Part shown: positions 32,532-44,000 of the stretch, in pieces | Layout: the number at the start of each line of letters is the position of its first letter | Position numbering within the stretch: position 1 is the stretch's first letter | Origin: Siphonodentalium dalli | Taxonomy: Eukaryota; Mollusca; Scaphopoda; Gadilida; Siphonodentaliidae | Assembly (NCBI GenBank): GCA_032622095.1 | Contig: CP136068.1 | Coordinates: 58,120,025 to 58,184,024, forward strand | Direction of reading: 5' to 3' | Length of the DNA: 64,000 nt | Position numbers and translations under genes: made by a program | Notes under the pieces: model-generated | Seen by the model: the letters and a program-made list of their open reading frames with translations, nothing else | Database searches by the model: none | Told to the model about the DNA's origin: nothing

Positions 32532-33330
32532 TTTTTTTTTTTTTATTCTTTATTTCAATAAATTGTGATAAAACATGCAGTTGACCTTGACTTTCCTTGT
32601 GGGGGCATCCCCGTGTTTGGACGAGATCATACGTTTAGCTTCAAATTTTGGGCCCAAACTTTGCTGAATTTCTTGTATTGGAACCTCTGAGATTATGCCA
32701 CATATGACGACATTTAAGTTGTTGGATGGTTGTCTTTTGCCTCTGGTGAGTCTGAACGACACGTTACGAAGTTCAGGGAAATCAGTTGAGGTATTGTTTA
32801 GTGAAGTATTGTTTAGTGAAGAGGCTATTTAGGTAAATTGTCCCCTTTTGTCAATTGGGTTTCGAATTTGTGTTCTTTCGTGAATTTTTTGAGAAAGAAG
32901 GGATTATTTTTCATTTCTTTTGTTGGATTTTCTGCGAACAGGGTCAGTTTTTGTGTTGGTACATCCGAGTTTGTATATCTATAGTTTGCTTGCTGCTTTT
33001 TGTGTTTCTGACTGTACTGGTCAGAATCAAAGTCGACTTTCCTTTTTTTAGCTTTGGTTTTGACCCATGGGTGTGGATTTGAAATTTCTAATTCCATATC
33101 AAAATGAGGCTGTTCCATGTTTTTAGTTTTATCGTTTCTTGTAATGTTGACCGTGGAATCCGAGACACTACGTTTTGAATTGCTGCTTAGGTTACTGATG
33201 GGGGAAGAGGTTTCGCTAATTTGACCCCGTGGGGAGGGGTTTTCGTTTGCTTTTGTCACTGTTCCTATGAATGAAGGTTCGTTTGTGAAGGTGCTTGGAG
33301 GGCATTTTGGTTTGGTGCATGTGCTGCTCA
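32532..33330 (-). pseudogene. Polyadenylated ORF1-like retrocopy
   Basis: A minus frame starts at 33,330 (MSSTCTKPKCPPS...). It has a long Ser/Thr/Lys-rich, probably disordered region ('KTKAKKRKVDFDSD') and, after a frameshift near 32,820, 'NNLNVVICGIISEVPIQEIQ' and 'PTRKVKVNCMF' (to 32,550). That tail matches the RNA-binding fold of LINE ORF1/gag-like proteins. The copy ends with AATAAA twice and a 13-nt A run (32,532-32,544, minus strand). The A tail soon after the stop marks reverse transcription of a processed RNA. The start codon abuts the TA element at 33,331, so the 5' part may continue beyond 35,513. Confidence 0.55.
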
Positions 33331-33332
33331 TA

Positions 33333-35511
33333 GTGTGGTCGTTGAAGCAGAATTTGGGGATCAACCCGGAATAAATTGGATACAAGCTGATTTTGGTGTC
33401 ATTCGATGCGGAAAAGCCTCAGGAACAACATATCCAAAATCCGCAAAAATCCACTGTGGGGAAACTTTGTTATCCAAGATGGCGTCCAACATGGTTGTCT
33501 GTACTACATCAGTTCTCGAAACAAGTCATTATACGATATATATTGTGGCATCGGAATTACGCCGTTATATCAGTTTGTGTTAAATTATAGTACGGGAGCG
33601 AATAGAGTGACACGCACAGAAAATCATACAATCGTGGCCATGAAATGGCTGTCAAAATGGCCACAACTGCAAGCAATACAACAAAGAAAGCAACATATTG
33701 GATAACCACATAGGAATGAAAATATGTATTGATAATATACAAGTCGGTTGTTGAATATCTTTAAAGGTACACACATCATTAAACAGATCAATCTGAATGA
33801 TTTATCGGCCACTGCACCGCAAGTCAACCCCCAATGATTTGCGTCTTTAAAGTTTGGGTGTTCTGCTTATCCAACATCCAATTGTCGGGCCAAAAATAAT
33901 AATATCGGACATGCAACACACGAACTAATGTGTCGCCTCACAGTTCATGGTAGTTTCATTCGGCATGATGATTAATTATTGAATGTAAACGCCGAATTTA
34001 AGTGCACACTCTAGGGGTCTAAATGTTAGTTATATTTCCGGAATTGTCAACACTCCCGGTGATATTAGACGATACATATTTGTAGCAATGCTTATTATAC
34101 TGTAAAGAAACACTCATATCTTCAATAGATTAGCACCGCGTCTCACCAGATCAAAGAGACGGTACAACACACATTGTATGTAAGACTAATTTTCATGCTG
34201 CTAACAAACCGTGTTCTTAGTAGACAATTTTGTTCAAATTACTTAACTCACAACTTTACAACTGGAATATGCAGCTACGCAATGCACACTATTAGTTTTC
34301 AGTATATATTTGTTTGAAAATATCTTACCATTACCACCCACATAATCATGCTAAATATCGAGTGATCACCGTTTAAGATGTTATTTCAACGTTGAACATT
34401 CACGCAATAGTATTAATTGTGGTTCTGTGTGCAGCAGCTATGTGTAACATTAGGGAGACGGCGTAAACGTGGTAATGCGGTTGAAGAAAACGTAGTAAGT
34501 TTCGCGTAGATGTGGCCTTGGTGAATTCAACCAAATATAATTTCCAGGTATAAACATAGTCTTTGTCACAGAGTATGTAGGCAATTTTGGTCAAGTTTAG
34601 AATTTATTGACGATAGTCTATGGTACTCCTTCGTGTTTTAATAAATTTAGTTCATGGTATACCACCATGCATTCTTGTGATAAAAGCGAAATATTCGTGT
34701 TTTATCACTTGATCTGAGGCAACTATGACTACTATTTTGAGACACAGACAATAGAATATACGCATTTTACCCAGTACTATATGAATATCTTTCATACCGT
34801 TTTATATCAGTTAATTTTTAAAAGTTTCATGCTGTAGATATCAAAATAAATGATCGGTCACATTCGTGAGACTGCTCGGAGTACACATTTTTCTTCTTCT
34901 AGAAAAAGGTCTCATAGTCAATACATCTCTACTAAATCCCATCTAGCTGTTTAATTACACATATATGTGATTATATCACACGATTCAAGATAAGCAGTAC
35001 AGAAAAAACTGCGTTGTTTCCGTTTCTGGGCGTACAAAAGTCAAGATTTAACCGTTTCATAAGACCCTGGTTTCGCTTGCTCTCTCGTGAGATACATTAG
35101 AGATAATTCGTACATCTCTAATCAAAAGTTTCTCTTATACTCTGCAATCATTCTTCCTCGCATAATTCGAGAGTTTGTTCACTCGTATAGGACTATATCT
35201 TCAATTTTGCACAACATGTAAATTTCATTCGATTTTGTCCATTTTGGGAAATACATTCTACAGATATGGATTACGACAAAGCATTGTTTGTATATATTTC
35301 AATTTATTACGAATTTGGCATTAATTGGAGCACCTACCGCAGAAATTCAGCATTTTGCGATAACAACAGACATTATGGACGCCATCTTGGATCCTGAATT
35401 TTCCCATGAGCGGATTTTTGATATGTTGTTCCTGGTGTTTTTCCGCGTCGAATAACACAAAAATCAGCTTGTATCCAATTTATTCCGGGTTCAACTCTCC
35501 AACGACCACAC
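33333..35511. mobile_element. 2.2-kb TA-flanked TIR element
   Basis: The ends GTGTGGTCGTTG (33,333) and complement (to 35,511) are flanked by TA (33,331-32; 35,512-13). TIR similarity continues inward: 'caacccggaataaattggat', 'acaagctgatttt', 'aacaacatatc', then CCAAGATGGCGTCC. A third left end lies at 61,673. The interior is AT-rich with no domain-bearing frame. Like the giant palindrome it pairs TA flanks with AAGATGGCG words near its ends. Confidence 0.8.
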
Positions 35512-35879
35512 TATCAGTATTGATATGCCACTGAGACGTACATGTCAGGTTGGGTGGTGTGACGGAACATCAAACGGGAACAACCATTGTTTGTATTAAA
35601 ACAACACACAATATGTACTGTACCGAATAAAAAAAAAACTGCGAATATAAATGCAACATCAAAGACAATATTATATTTGAAAAGAAAATGAAATAATTGC
35701 CGAAACGTCTTCGATGAAGTGCTGAAACGTCCAAGTACCTGGGCCGAAACAACCAAGTGCCGAAAGGTCTAGAAAACCAGGTGTCGAAACGTCCTGCACC
35801 CCTGGTATATATGATACAGATGCATGCTGGTATCAAATTTGATCATGTTAAATATGGTATGTATATATACACCAGCATG

Positions 35880-35987
35880 CATCCGCATCCTATACCAGTG
35901 ACCTAGTTGTTCAACAAGATAATCTGTCACGACAGATGGACCATGTTACACATGTGCTAGAGAAACTGCAAAGTGATGTGTCTAGCC
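35880..35987 (+). pseudogene. Ty3/gypsy gag segment, upstream part
   Basis: The plus frame SRQMDHVTHVLEKLQSDVSS is heptad-like and leads to the end at 35,987, where the hAT-like element interrupts it. The frame resumes at 37,236 with a Gly/Arg-rich stretch and then the zinc knuckle. The upstream part of gag was not found. Confidence 0.6.
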
Positions 35988-37227
35988 CAGGGATGTGGCT
36001 AGAGGGGGGGTGTGGGGGTGTCACCCCCCCCCCCCCCCCCCCCAGCAGAGAGCTATATTTTCAATAGTTGGAAATTTCATACCTGCCACAACGAAATTTC
36101 ACACCAACAATAGGTTGAAAATGTTCTTGTAGTCTGATTATAAAACAATTTATTGGGGGAATTTATTGTTTTTCGACCAATATTTGCATATGTTCCTATT
36201 TTTTGTCAAAATTTTTGACAGAAATGGACATCAGTTGGAAATTTTCCAACCTTAGGGGGGTGACAGGTTGGAAATTTCCAACACTTGGAAAGCTTGTGTC
36301 CTGGTCCCTCCCCCGTGGCCAGTCAAAAACTTCTAGTTAATTTAAGAAAACAATATTGTCATACAATTGGTCAACATTGTCATTGGAATTGTCATCAGTT
36401 GGAAATTTTCCAAACTAAGTGGGGGTGTAGGGTTTGAAATTTCCAACAGTAGGAATGCTTGCATGAGGCTAGTCTAGATGTTAGGATTTTGCGATTTTCT
36501 TGTTCAGATTTCAAAATTTTCGCACACCGGGCCGAACCATGGTCGGCCCGGTGTGTCATTGCCCCATCCACATGGCCAATACAAAACTGCTAATTAGTTT
36601 AGCAAAACAATATTTTACTACATTTGGTCAAACTTGTAGACATAAATGGTCATCAGTTGAAGAATTTTCCAACCTGAGGGGGAGCATGAGGTTTGAAATT
36701 TCCAACACTAGGAAAGCTTCAGTTGAGGCCAGTCTAGATGCTAGGATTTGCGATTTTCTTGTATATAGTTTTCAAAATGTTCTCACACCGGGCCAAACAA
36801 CCATGGTCGGCCCGGTGTTTCCTGGTCTGTTGTCGGTAGCTGTGTGCATTTGTCTGGAATTAGATCACTAGTTGTTTTTTTGAGGCAATTTTCAGGTTAA
36901 AATATCTCAATACTGGGAAAATAGAAGCATGGCTTATGAATATATAGGAAATTAGGCCTGAGCATGAGGTACAAGGGGGGGGGGGGGTGCAAATGGAATT
37001 ATGCAAACAAACAGTTGTTGGTGCGATTTCGACTCAAGGGGGGCGGGTGCAAGTGGAATTATGCAAAAAGTTGTGTTGGTGTGATTCTGACTCAAGGGGG
37101 GGGGGGGTGCAAATGGAATTATGCAAAAAGTTGTGTTGGTGTGATTCCGAATCAAGGGGGGGGGGGTGCAGTTGGAAATTCCCAAGGTGGACACCCCCCC
37201 AGCGGAGACCCTCTAGCCACATCCCTG
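35988..37227 (-). mobile_element. hAT-like element with perfect 8-bp target duplication
   Basis: The ends CAGGGATGTGGCTAGAG (35,988) and CTCTAGCCACATCCCTG (to 37,227) are inverted. GTCTAGCC flanks both sides (35,980-87 and 37,228-35). It is 1,240 bp, with C/G runs at 36,026-36,042, 36,975, 37,097 and 37,157, a ~60-bp tandem unit at its right (36,965-37,165) and the 'ttggaaattttccaac' units in the middle. It is the inverted relative of 25,755-31,200. No transposase. It lies in the gag frame of a gypsy relic. Confidence 0.9.
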
Positions 37228-37235
37228 GTCTAGCC

Positions 37236-37520
37236 GCATCCATGACCGAGGGGTCCAACAGGACAGGTATAGTCGAGGCCAGGGTCGACAATGGCCACTA
37301 GTTTGTTTCCGGTGCCACAAAGGTCACAAGAGCCTCAGTGCCGGAATCCTCCGGCTGACACCCGGACTATGAAGGGTGCTAAGCGCGGAAAAATTGCAAA
37401 ATCTCAACCGCCGTCTGAAAGATTCTGGCCCACAGACACCCACCAGAGGCAGGTCAGATCAATGGGTTACCTGTATATTGCTTGATAGATACTGGGGCAT
37501 GTCTATATGTCATGTCTACC
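37236..37520 (+). pseudogene. Ty3/gypsy gag zinc knuckle and aspartic protease start
   Basis: In frame with 35,880-35,987 across the hAT-like element: an Arg/Gly-rich stretch, then 'CFRCHKGHK' (37,309-37,335) with the last Cys one frameshift away (QCRNPP). A protease motif follows, 'LIDTGA' with DTGA at 37,488-37,499. This order (knuckle, then DTGA) is that of gag-pol in Ty3/gypsy elements. It is disrupted after ~37,520. Confidence 0.75.
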
Positions 37521-37589
37521 GACTCATAAGATAATTCCAGATGATAGAAGACCAAAACTTACTAGGACTGAACGGAAACTATACACTGC

Positions 37590-38170
37590 AAGCCAGAGGC
37601 GGACTGGGCCAAGAAACCGGCCCGGGAAATTAATATAATACCGGCCCATCTGTTTGGGGGGCGTCCACAGTCCACCTTGGAAAATTCCAACTGCACCCCC
37701 CCCCCCCCCCCCCCCCCCATATACATATTTTTGCATAATTCCATTTGCACCTCTGGTCTAATATCATATATATTCATAAACCATGGTTCTATATATTCCC
37801 GGTATGTGAGACCATTCAGATATTTTTACCTGAAAAATTGCATAAAATCTAACATCTAGCGGTCTAACTCCAGACAAATGCACACGTCTACGGACAAGAG
37901 ACCAGGACACACCGGGCTGTTCATGGTTGTTCGGCCCGGGGTGAGAACATTTTGAAAACTATACAAGAAAATCTCGAATCCGATAAACTAGACTGGCATC
38001 AACTGAAGCGTTCCTATTTTCTTGTAAATTTCAATTGGGGGAGGGGTGCGTAAGAATTGTTTTGGGATTTACAGCTGGGAGTTACCGTTAAAATCTCGAG
38101 ATTAATGGGGTCTTTACGTGGTGTTATATGATGCCGACAAGTTCATTTAATGTCAAAATTACGATTAGCC
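37590..38170. repeat. Second hAT-type end and CAGGGA-family repeat in the gypsy relic
   Basis: CAGAGGCGGACTGGGCC at 37,595 looks like a hAT-type terminus. Next is a plus-strand piece of the same repeat family (caccttggaaaattccaact, 22-nt C run at 37,697-37,718, 'accaggacacaccgggctg'). The right boundary is unclear; RT-like sequence appears from ~38,290. Confidence 0.6.
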
Positions 38171-38177
38171 AATTCGG

Positions 38178-38333
38178 CTGGTTAAACAACACATGTGGCG
38201 GCCCACGTCCGGAATTTTCCCAGTCTCCCGATCGGCCATGCAGTCCGCCTCTGCCCTCATGAATTTATGTGAGAAGAGTACCATCTTATTGGATACACGG
38301 CTGGTTAAACAACACATGTGGCGGCCCACGTCG
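38178..38333 (+). repeat. 33-bp direct repeat flanking 87 bp
   Basis: CTGGTTAAACAACACATGTG followed by GCGGCCCACGTC occurs at 38,179 and again at 38,301, at the upstream edge of the RT relic. It may be a local duplication or a target-site remnant. Confidence 0.7.
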
Positions 38334-38665
38334 GTTTGGGCTTGTAACGCTCCTGGGACGTTTGAGAGACTCGTGGAACGAGCTTTGGCAGGTCTGAATC
38401 TAGAGACATGTCTGATATACTTGGATGATGTCCTTGTATATGCCAGGAGTTTCAAAGAAAAGATTGAAAGAAGTTTTCACTTGATTGATAGAAGCTCGGC
38501 AAATGTCATTTATTTAGACAAAAGGTGCCATTTCTGGGACATGTTGTTTCAGCTGCTGGAATGGCGACATATCCATCCAAAGTTGAAACTGTCCAGTTCC
38601 TGCTAATGTGAAGCAACTTAAGAGCTTTCTTGGGCTCTGCCATTACTAGACGGTTTATGGCGGGA
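38300..38665 (+). pseudogene. Ty3/gypsy reverse transcriptase relic
   Basis: The frame has 'CNAPGTFERLVERAL', then 'CLIYLDDVLVYA' with the catalytic YLDD at 38,418-38,429. After a frameshift it has 'KVPFLGHVVSAAGM', 'PSKVETVQFLP' and 'LKSFLGSAIT RRFMAG', i.e. RT palm and thumb in order. It ends at ~38,665 before RNase H. Several frame breaks make it inactive. It belongs to the same relic as the gag/protease pieces upstream. Confidence 0.9.
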
Positions 38666-39854
38666 CCTTTAAGTGTGGTATTTTTGACAGAAAAATTCAC
38701 ATACCAATTTTTTTTATCAATCAGAAACCTCAAAATATAAAAATTTTAAGTTGAAATTAATATACCTTGTTACCAGTGAGAAATAACAACATCAACAATC
38801 ATTCCATCCAATCCAAACAAGTTTTTTTTTTTAAATATTTATTTTCGGACACAAAAAAACCTATAACTCTGGCTACAAGACCACTGGGGGTAAGCTGCTC
38901 CATGGGAAGCGGTTCGCTTGTGATAAAAGCTCCAGTGCGCATGAGCGAAGCTCCAATGCGCATCCGGTCAGAAGAAGTTATTTTATTTACAACATTCAAA
39001 GAACACAGATTGAAGGTAAGGAATAGAAAAAAATTTCCACTGCTGCTCCCTTCTACGATAACATTTATAACAAAATCAGGGACGTTTTGTCACATCTTTG
39101 CTCACAATACCCTCCTTTTCCCAGTTTAGCATTGCTGAAAAGTATTCCCTATGCATTTACTATTGGAAACTACCGAAAGTAACCGGGTGAATAGACCGTA
39201 TTTAAAAGCTTATTTGAGCGTGAACAATATTGAACAATAAAGCTAATACGTTATCTTGTAATCCCCAATCAGTGTCGATGTATTCTGCTCATTTACAACA
39301 ATGCCAGAACGCTTTCAAATCATGACAAAAAGCCCCAGTGCCATTGCGATAACAGGTTACACATCGTGTGCGCTTGTGATGAAATAAAGCGCCAGTGCGT
39401 AGGTGTCATGGAATCGTAATTGACTTATTTTGGCAGGATAATCAACATTCTGACAACCGAAAACTACAGAAGGTGGTGTGTGCTTTCCTCAGAGTCATTT
39501 TCTTCAATTAGCTTGTGTTTTATGTTGTAATTTAATATATTATATATCATTTATAGCATAAATATCCGAATACGAATGTAATTATGACAATTAAGAATGT
39601 AATACAAATGATACGAATGTAATTACGATAATTAGACATTAGTACCGGTATATATAATTACTATAATATAATAATTATATTCATATCATTTGCAGTGCAT
39701 TCTTCGCAGAACCATAACACCATATGTATAGTGGTGATATGGCTTCGTACTAGTAATTATGATTATTAGACATTTATTTTAGTTGGGAATACGTTGAACT
39801 GGTATCGCTATGTTGCTTCAGTGAAAGCTCACACCTTGATGCAGGATTGGGAGT

Positions 39855-40115
39855 GTCAGGGACGTGACTAGAGGGTCTTGGTTTGGGTGGGTGTCAAACT
39901 TCGAATTTCCAACTGTATCCCCCACTTTGGAGCACATTTTTATCTCAACTTAAGACTTTCCTTTTGCACACTCTTGAGCTTGAATATTCTGACTTACCTG
40001 AAACAGGTTTGTAACTGGTTGGAACTCCAACGATATACCCCCATATATTTGAAAGTATCTGAATTATATGTTGTAAATATAAATGTCTTTCAACTCCGGG
40101 TGGAGTGCAAATCAC
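39855..40115 (+). repeat. CAGGGA-ended hAT-like fragment
   Basis: CAGGGACGTGACTAGAGG at 39,857 and 'gaatttccaactgtatcccc' repeat the left end of the family at 25,755. No right end found. Confidence 0.6.
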
Positions 40116-40205
40116 AGGGGTCCGGGAATATATATGTTTTTAATTTATTATAGTATTTTGAGAAAATAATATGATAAATTAAAACAAAAAATTCCAGGAC
40201 CCCTG
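40115..40205. mobile_element. 91-bp hairpin MITE, CAGGGGTCC ends
   Basis: CAGGGGTCCGGGAATA... pairs with ...ATTCCAGGACCCCTG; the arms continue through 'gttttaatttat'/'ataaattaaaac' around a short loop. CAGGGG ends are hAT-like. Clear flanking duplication not seen. Confidence 0.8.
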
Positions 40206-41047
40206 TATTGCAAATTGATTTGCCCAATATTGCCCACCCGCAATGAAGACACTCTACCCACAATTATACCTGATTATCTTGCGCTTATTATTTCATTATT
40301 GTCATTTCAGATGTATGCGGGTATGGAAGGGTCAATGGAGGATTCAATGATCTTAATGGAATTTTCTGAAAAGATATTAAAATGCATCCATAATTGCATG
40401 TATTTGGGATTATTTTTTGCAATTAATTGATTTTAATAGCTAAAGCGTCTTTTGAAAAATGTTGTTGTTATTGTTGTTGTTGTTGGAATCTGATTATACG
40501 GGGACCACCTGATCGGATTGTCTGCCTTTAATAGGTCATGCATGCCGTTTTCGTGCCATTTATATATAATGGCACATCCATATTGTGTTATGACTTACAC
40601 AAGCCGCATATCAACAATTATTTTGCAAGATTAATTATGCGAATACATGCATGCCATGGTCAATCTCCCACATCGTAATATGCATACATGATCAACCCAC
40701 TATTCGAAATCAATTAGGCTGACAACAAACGAATAGTTTTAATTATATCCGTACAATAACATGTGAATCACACAGGACTGCATGTACATTAAAATACATA
40801 TCGATTGGAGTATATAATAGGATATACTATTGGTATATAACTGATAATTCACGGAAACACCACACGATAATTGTCATGTTTTAGGCTCCAATAATGCCAA
40901 TGTGATTGAAATAATAAATACGAACTTGTTTCGATCGTTTTCACCTCTGCAATTCCCTAAATCTCTTTTTAAATGCGCACTGGAGCCCTCCAGTCCCGGT
41001 GGTCTACGCACTGGCGCTTATCGAAATACGAACTGGAGCGTCCACTA

Positions 41048-44000
41048 GTCCAGGAGATATTGGTCGACCTCTGCACCCCCCCCCCCCAGGACTTAACTTC
41101 ACCCCACTAATTTTCTTCCTTAAGGTCTCCTCTAATTTTTTTCACTTGTTAACAAGAAAAAAAAGTGGCCGCAGAGACTCCAGACAAGATGGCGTCCATC
41201 ATGGCGGCCATTTGTTTTAAATGCACCAGGTCTCTTTGATCGCCATTATAGTAAAGATGATAGCAAATGCGGTCTTGTTTTCCGCTCGATTCGTTATGCT
41301 AATATACAACCCTTACAAATTAGCCAAAAATCCGACACCAAAATCCAATATGGCGGCCAAGATGGCCGCCGAAATGTTAAAATATGCTATTTTTCTGACA
41401 TGTTACCACCTTTCGTTTGTCTCTGTGGGAAAATGTTAGAATTTTTGCTTCATGTTATACATTTATAATATAGAGGAGTCATTGGCGAACACATGGGGAC
41501 CATAATATGCATTCATTTCGGGATATTTTTGTCCGATATCACGTTTTCCCAAATGCCGGTATCATAGGTCAAAGCCGAATCTCCGTTAATAACGGGATGT
41601 TATGTTTCGAATCAATGAATGTTATTGCTATTATAACAACACCCATGCATATATATTTGCAGGAGATACTCGAGCTAGGATTCCTCTTATACCTGAGTAC
41701 AATCCAAGATTGCGGCCAAAATGGCCACCAGAAATAAAAAATCGCCGAAAATCGCTGATTTTAACATCAGTGAGCATTATTGTCATGACAACTCCACACC
41801 TGCTTACTATTGTAAGTTGGGAACACTTAGGCGAAGAACTTTCCTTGTACCATATCCAAATAAAAGTCCCCCAAATCCAAAATGGCGCCCACAATGGCGG
41901 ACAGATTTTGAAAAATTACCGAAATTCCCTCATATTCACATCATTGGGCATTATTGTCGAGACAACTCCATCCATGCGTACAATTGAGTTGGAAATACTG
42001 AGGCGAAGTAATTACCTTACATCTCATGCAAGAAATTGTTTTCCAAATCGAAGATGGCGGCCAAAATGGCGACCGAAATTTGAAAACCCGCCTACATTCC
42101 TTTACTTTCTTAAGATGGGCGTTATTGTTTCGCGATTTCTACCCACCATTACATGTTGATATGTATGAATTATTCATTAGGGTTTGGCAAGTGATACTCA
42201 CAGTCAATATGGCGGCCAAACTGGCGGGCAGAAATTGAAAAGAAGCCGATATTATCACATACTAATTTCAACTTTTTGTCATAATATTGATTTGTATAAA
42301 CAAAACGGTACATAATATAAGCCATATATTAGTTCCAATGTAAGTCGTAGCCTTATGGAAGGATGAACACCCACAATCGCAATGTGGCATTTCAAAATCC
42401 ATTCTCCACTAAGGGCTCATACTGGCCGTAACCGTATATAGGTGCGCCGAATAGTCATATTATGACTTCCAAGAATCAAAACAACAGTACCTGAGCTTAT
42501 TCTGAATTGCCACATTCAGCATTATCTAGACTCGTTTCCGTCTCTTCGTCATATTAATCTATCTCACTAACAACAACAGTTCACTACTCTTCTTTGTAGG
42601 AGTGTGCCACTAATCGCAATGTTTCAAACAATACATATGCCGGTGTCCAGCTCACGTGTTGGTTTCGAAAGCTTGGAATTCTTAGCGAGCTTCATTCGTG
42701 GTATAGTTTATGGTATAATTCAGATGCAACATATGGGGTATATGCGTCATCTTGTGCGATACACTATAAAGGTATTCGATCGATGCGTATACTAGCTTTC
42801 ATAAGGACCTATCTATCTGCGTATTGGCAGCTTTGGTGACCTAATGGGGATAACAACGTGTATGCCTGGTGATCTTCCCAAACAGCCACTTCTCAATATA
42901 TGGTTCATCAATTCACATACTCATCTAATGCACCGACGTACCCGGACAACTTCTGTATATGGCTTCGAATGTTGAAAGCCCGACATTTGCCGGATGCAAT
43001 TTTGCTAAGGCGTAGAAGACCATAATGCATAATATACCCAAACTCCTTGAACATGACCATAAGAACAAGCTTGTTGGCGTCCAGCAATCGTCTCACCGAA
43101 CAGATCCAAGCAGATGATAACAATACACACGGTGCTAGTTTGTGGGTATGTATCATGATAGTGGAAATGAAATTGGACCATGACTGTACCGCCCCTTATT
43201 TTGTTATGTTTTAGATTCAGACAGGATCTCATGTGTGGCTTTGCTTTCCTTGTATGCTAAGATTGTATGTTCCCATCCGTTTGGAAGCCGTTCTTAAACA
43301 ACTGGACCAGGGGTATGTCATTGGCTACTGTTGTATAAGCCCCACAAAGACTGTGGTGTAGTCTTAAAGGCGATACCTTTGATAGTTGGTTGATATGTCA
43401 TACTCACGCTGGGTGGTATGGTTCAAGAAAGTACAAATGCCATAAACAAAAGGGTGAAATGTTCAACGCGAAGAACATCCAGAGGAATGTTACGTTGATG
43501 AGCTCTTGCATTCAGTTCAACACACGTTGGTACACCAAGTGATTTCTTGATAACATCACCAATGCGACCATTTTCCTGCATGAGACATTAACTACTATAT
43601 TCTAAAGTTATATATATATAAAGCTATATGATCATAAGGGTCGCGTCCCCCAACGGCCACAGCCATTGCCATCGAGACTGCAAATTGTTCTTTAAACACA
43701 TAGTGAAATAAATGCACCACAGTTCCAGACATTCTCTTGAATAATATCGCCCACATAATGACACTAACCCCGAGAGAGGATAACAAAACACGCATACATT
43801 CATGCTATAAAGACATTATCCTTTAGTCCATCCGACTGTTTTGAGGGAGGCTAGCATATTATTATCCAGACAAAAGTGTACGTAGTTGAATCATAAAGGC
43901 TAAACAAAACCGACACGCATGACATTCGATATCTTAAACATGCACCAGGTGTAGGGGTGGTGTATACAGTGGCCCATTTCATTCCCACTATCATGGCGCA

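Larger units (their letters stand above)
32440..35810. other. Possible larger unit with TTTCGGCACCTGG subterminal repeats
   Basis: The word TTCGGCACCTG(G) occurs two to three times at 32,445-32,500. In inverted form 'ccgaaacgtc'/'ccaggtgtcgaaacg' occurs about five times at 35,700-35,810. This suggests the two ends of one element that received the retrocopy and the TA element. The exact ends are not fixed. Confidence 0.4.
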
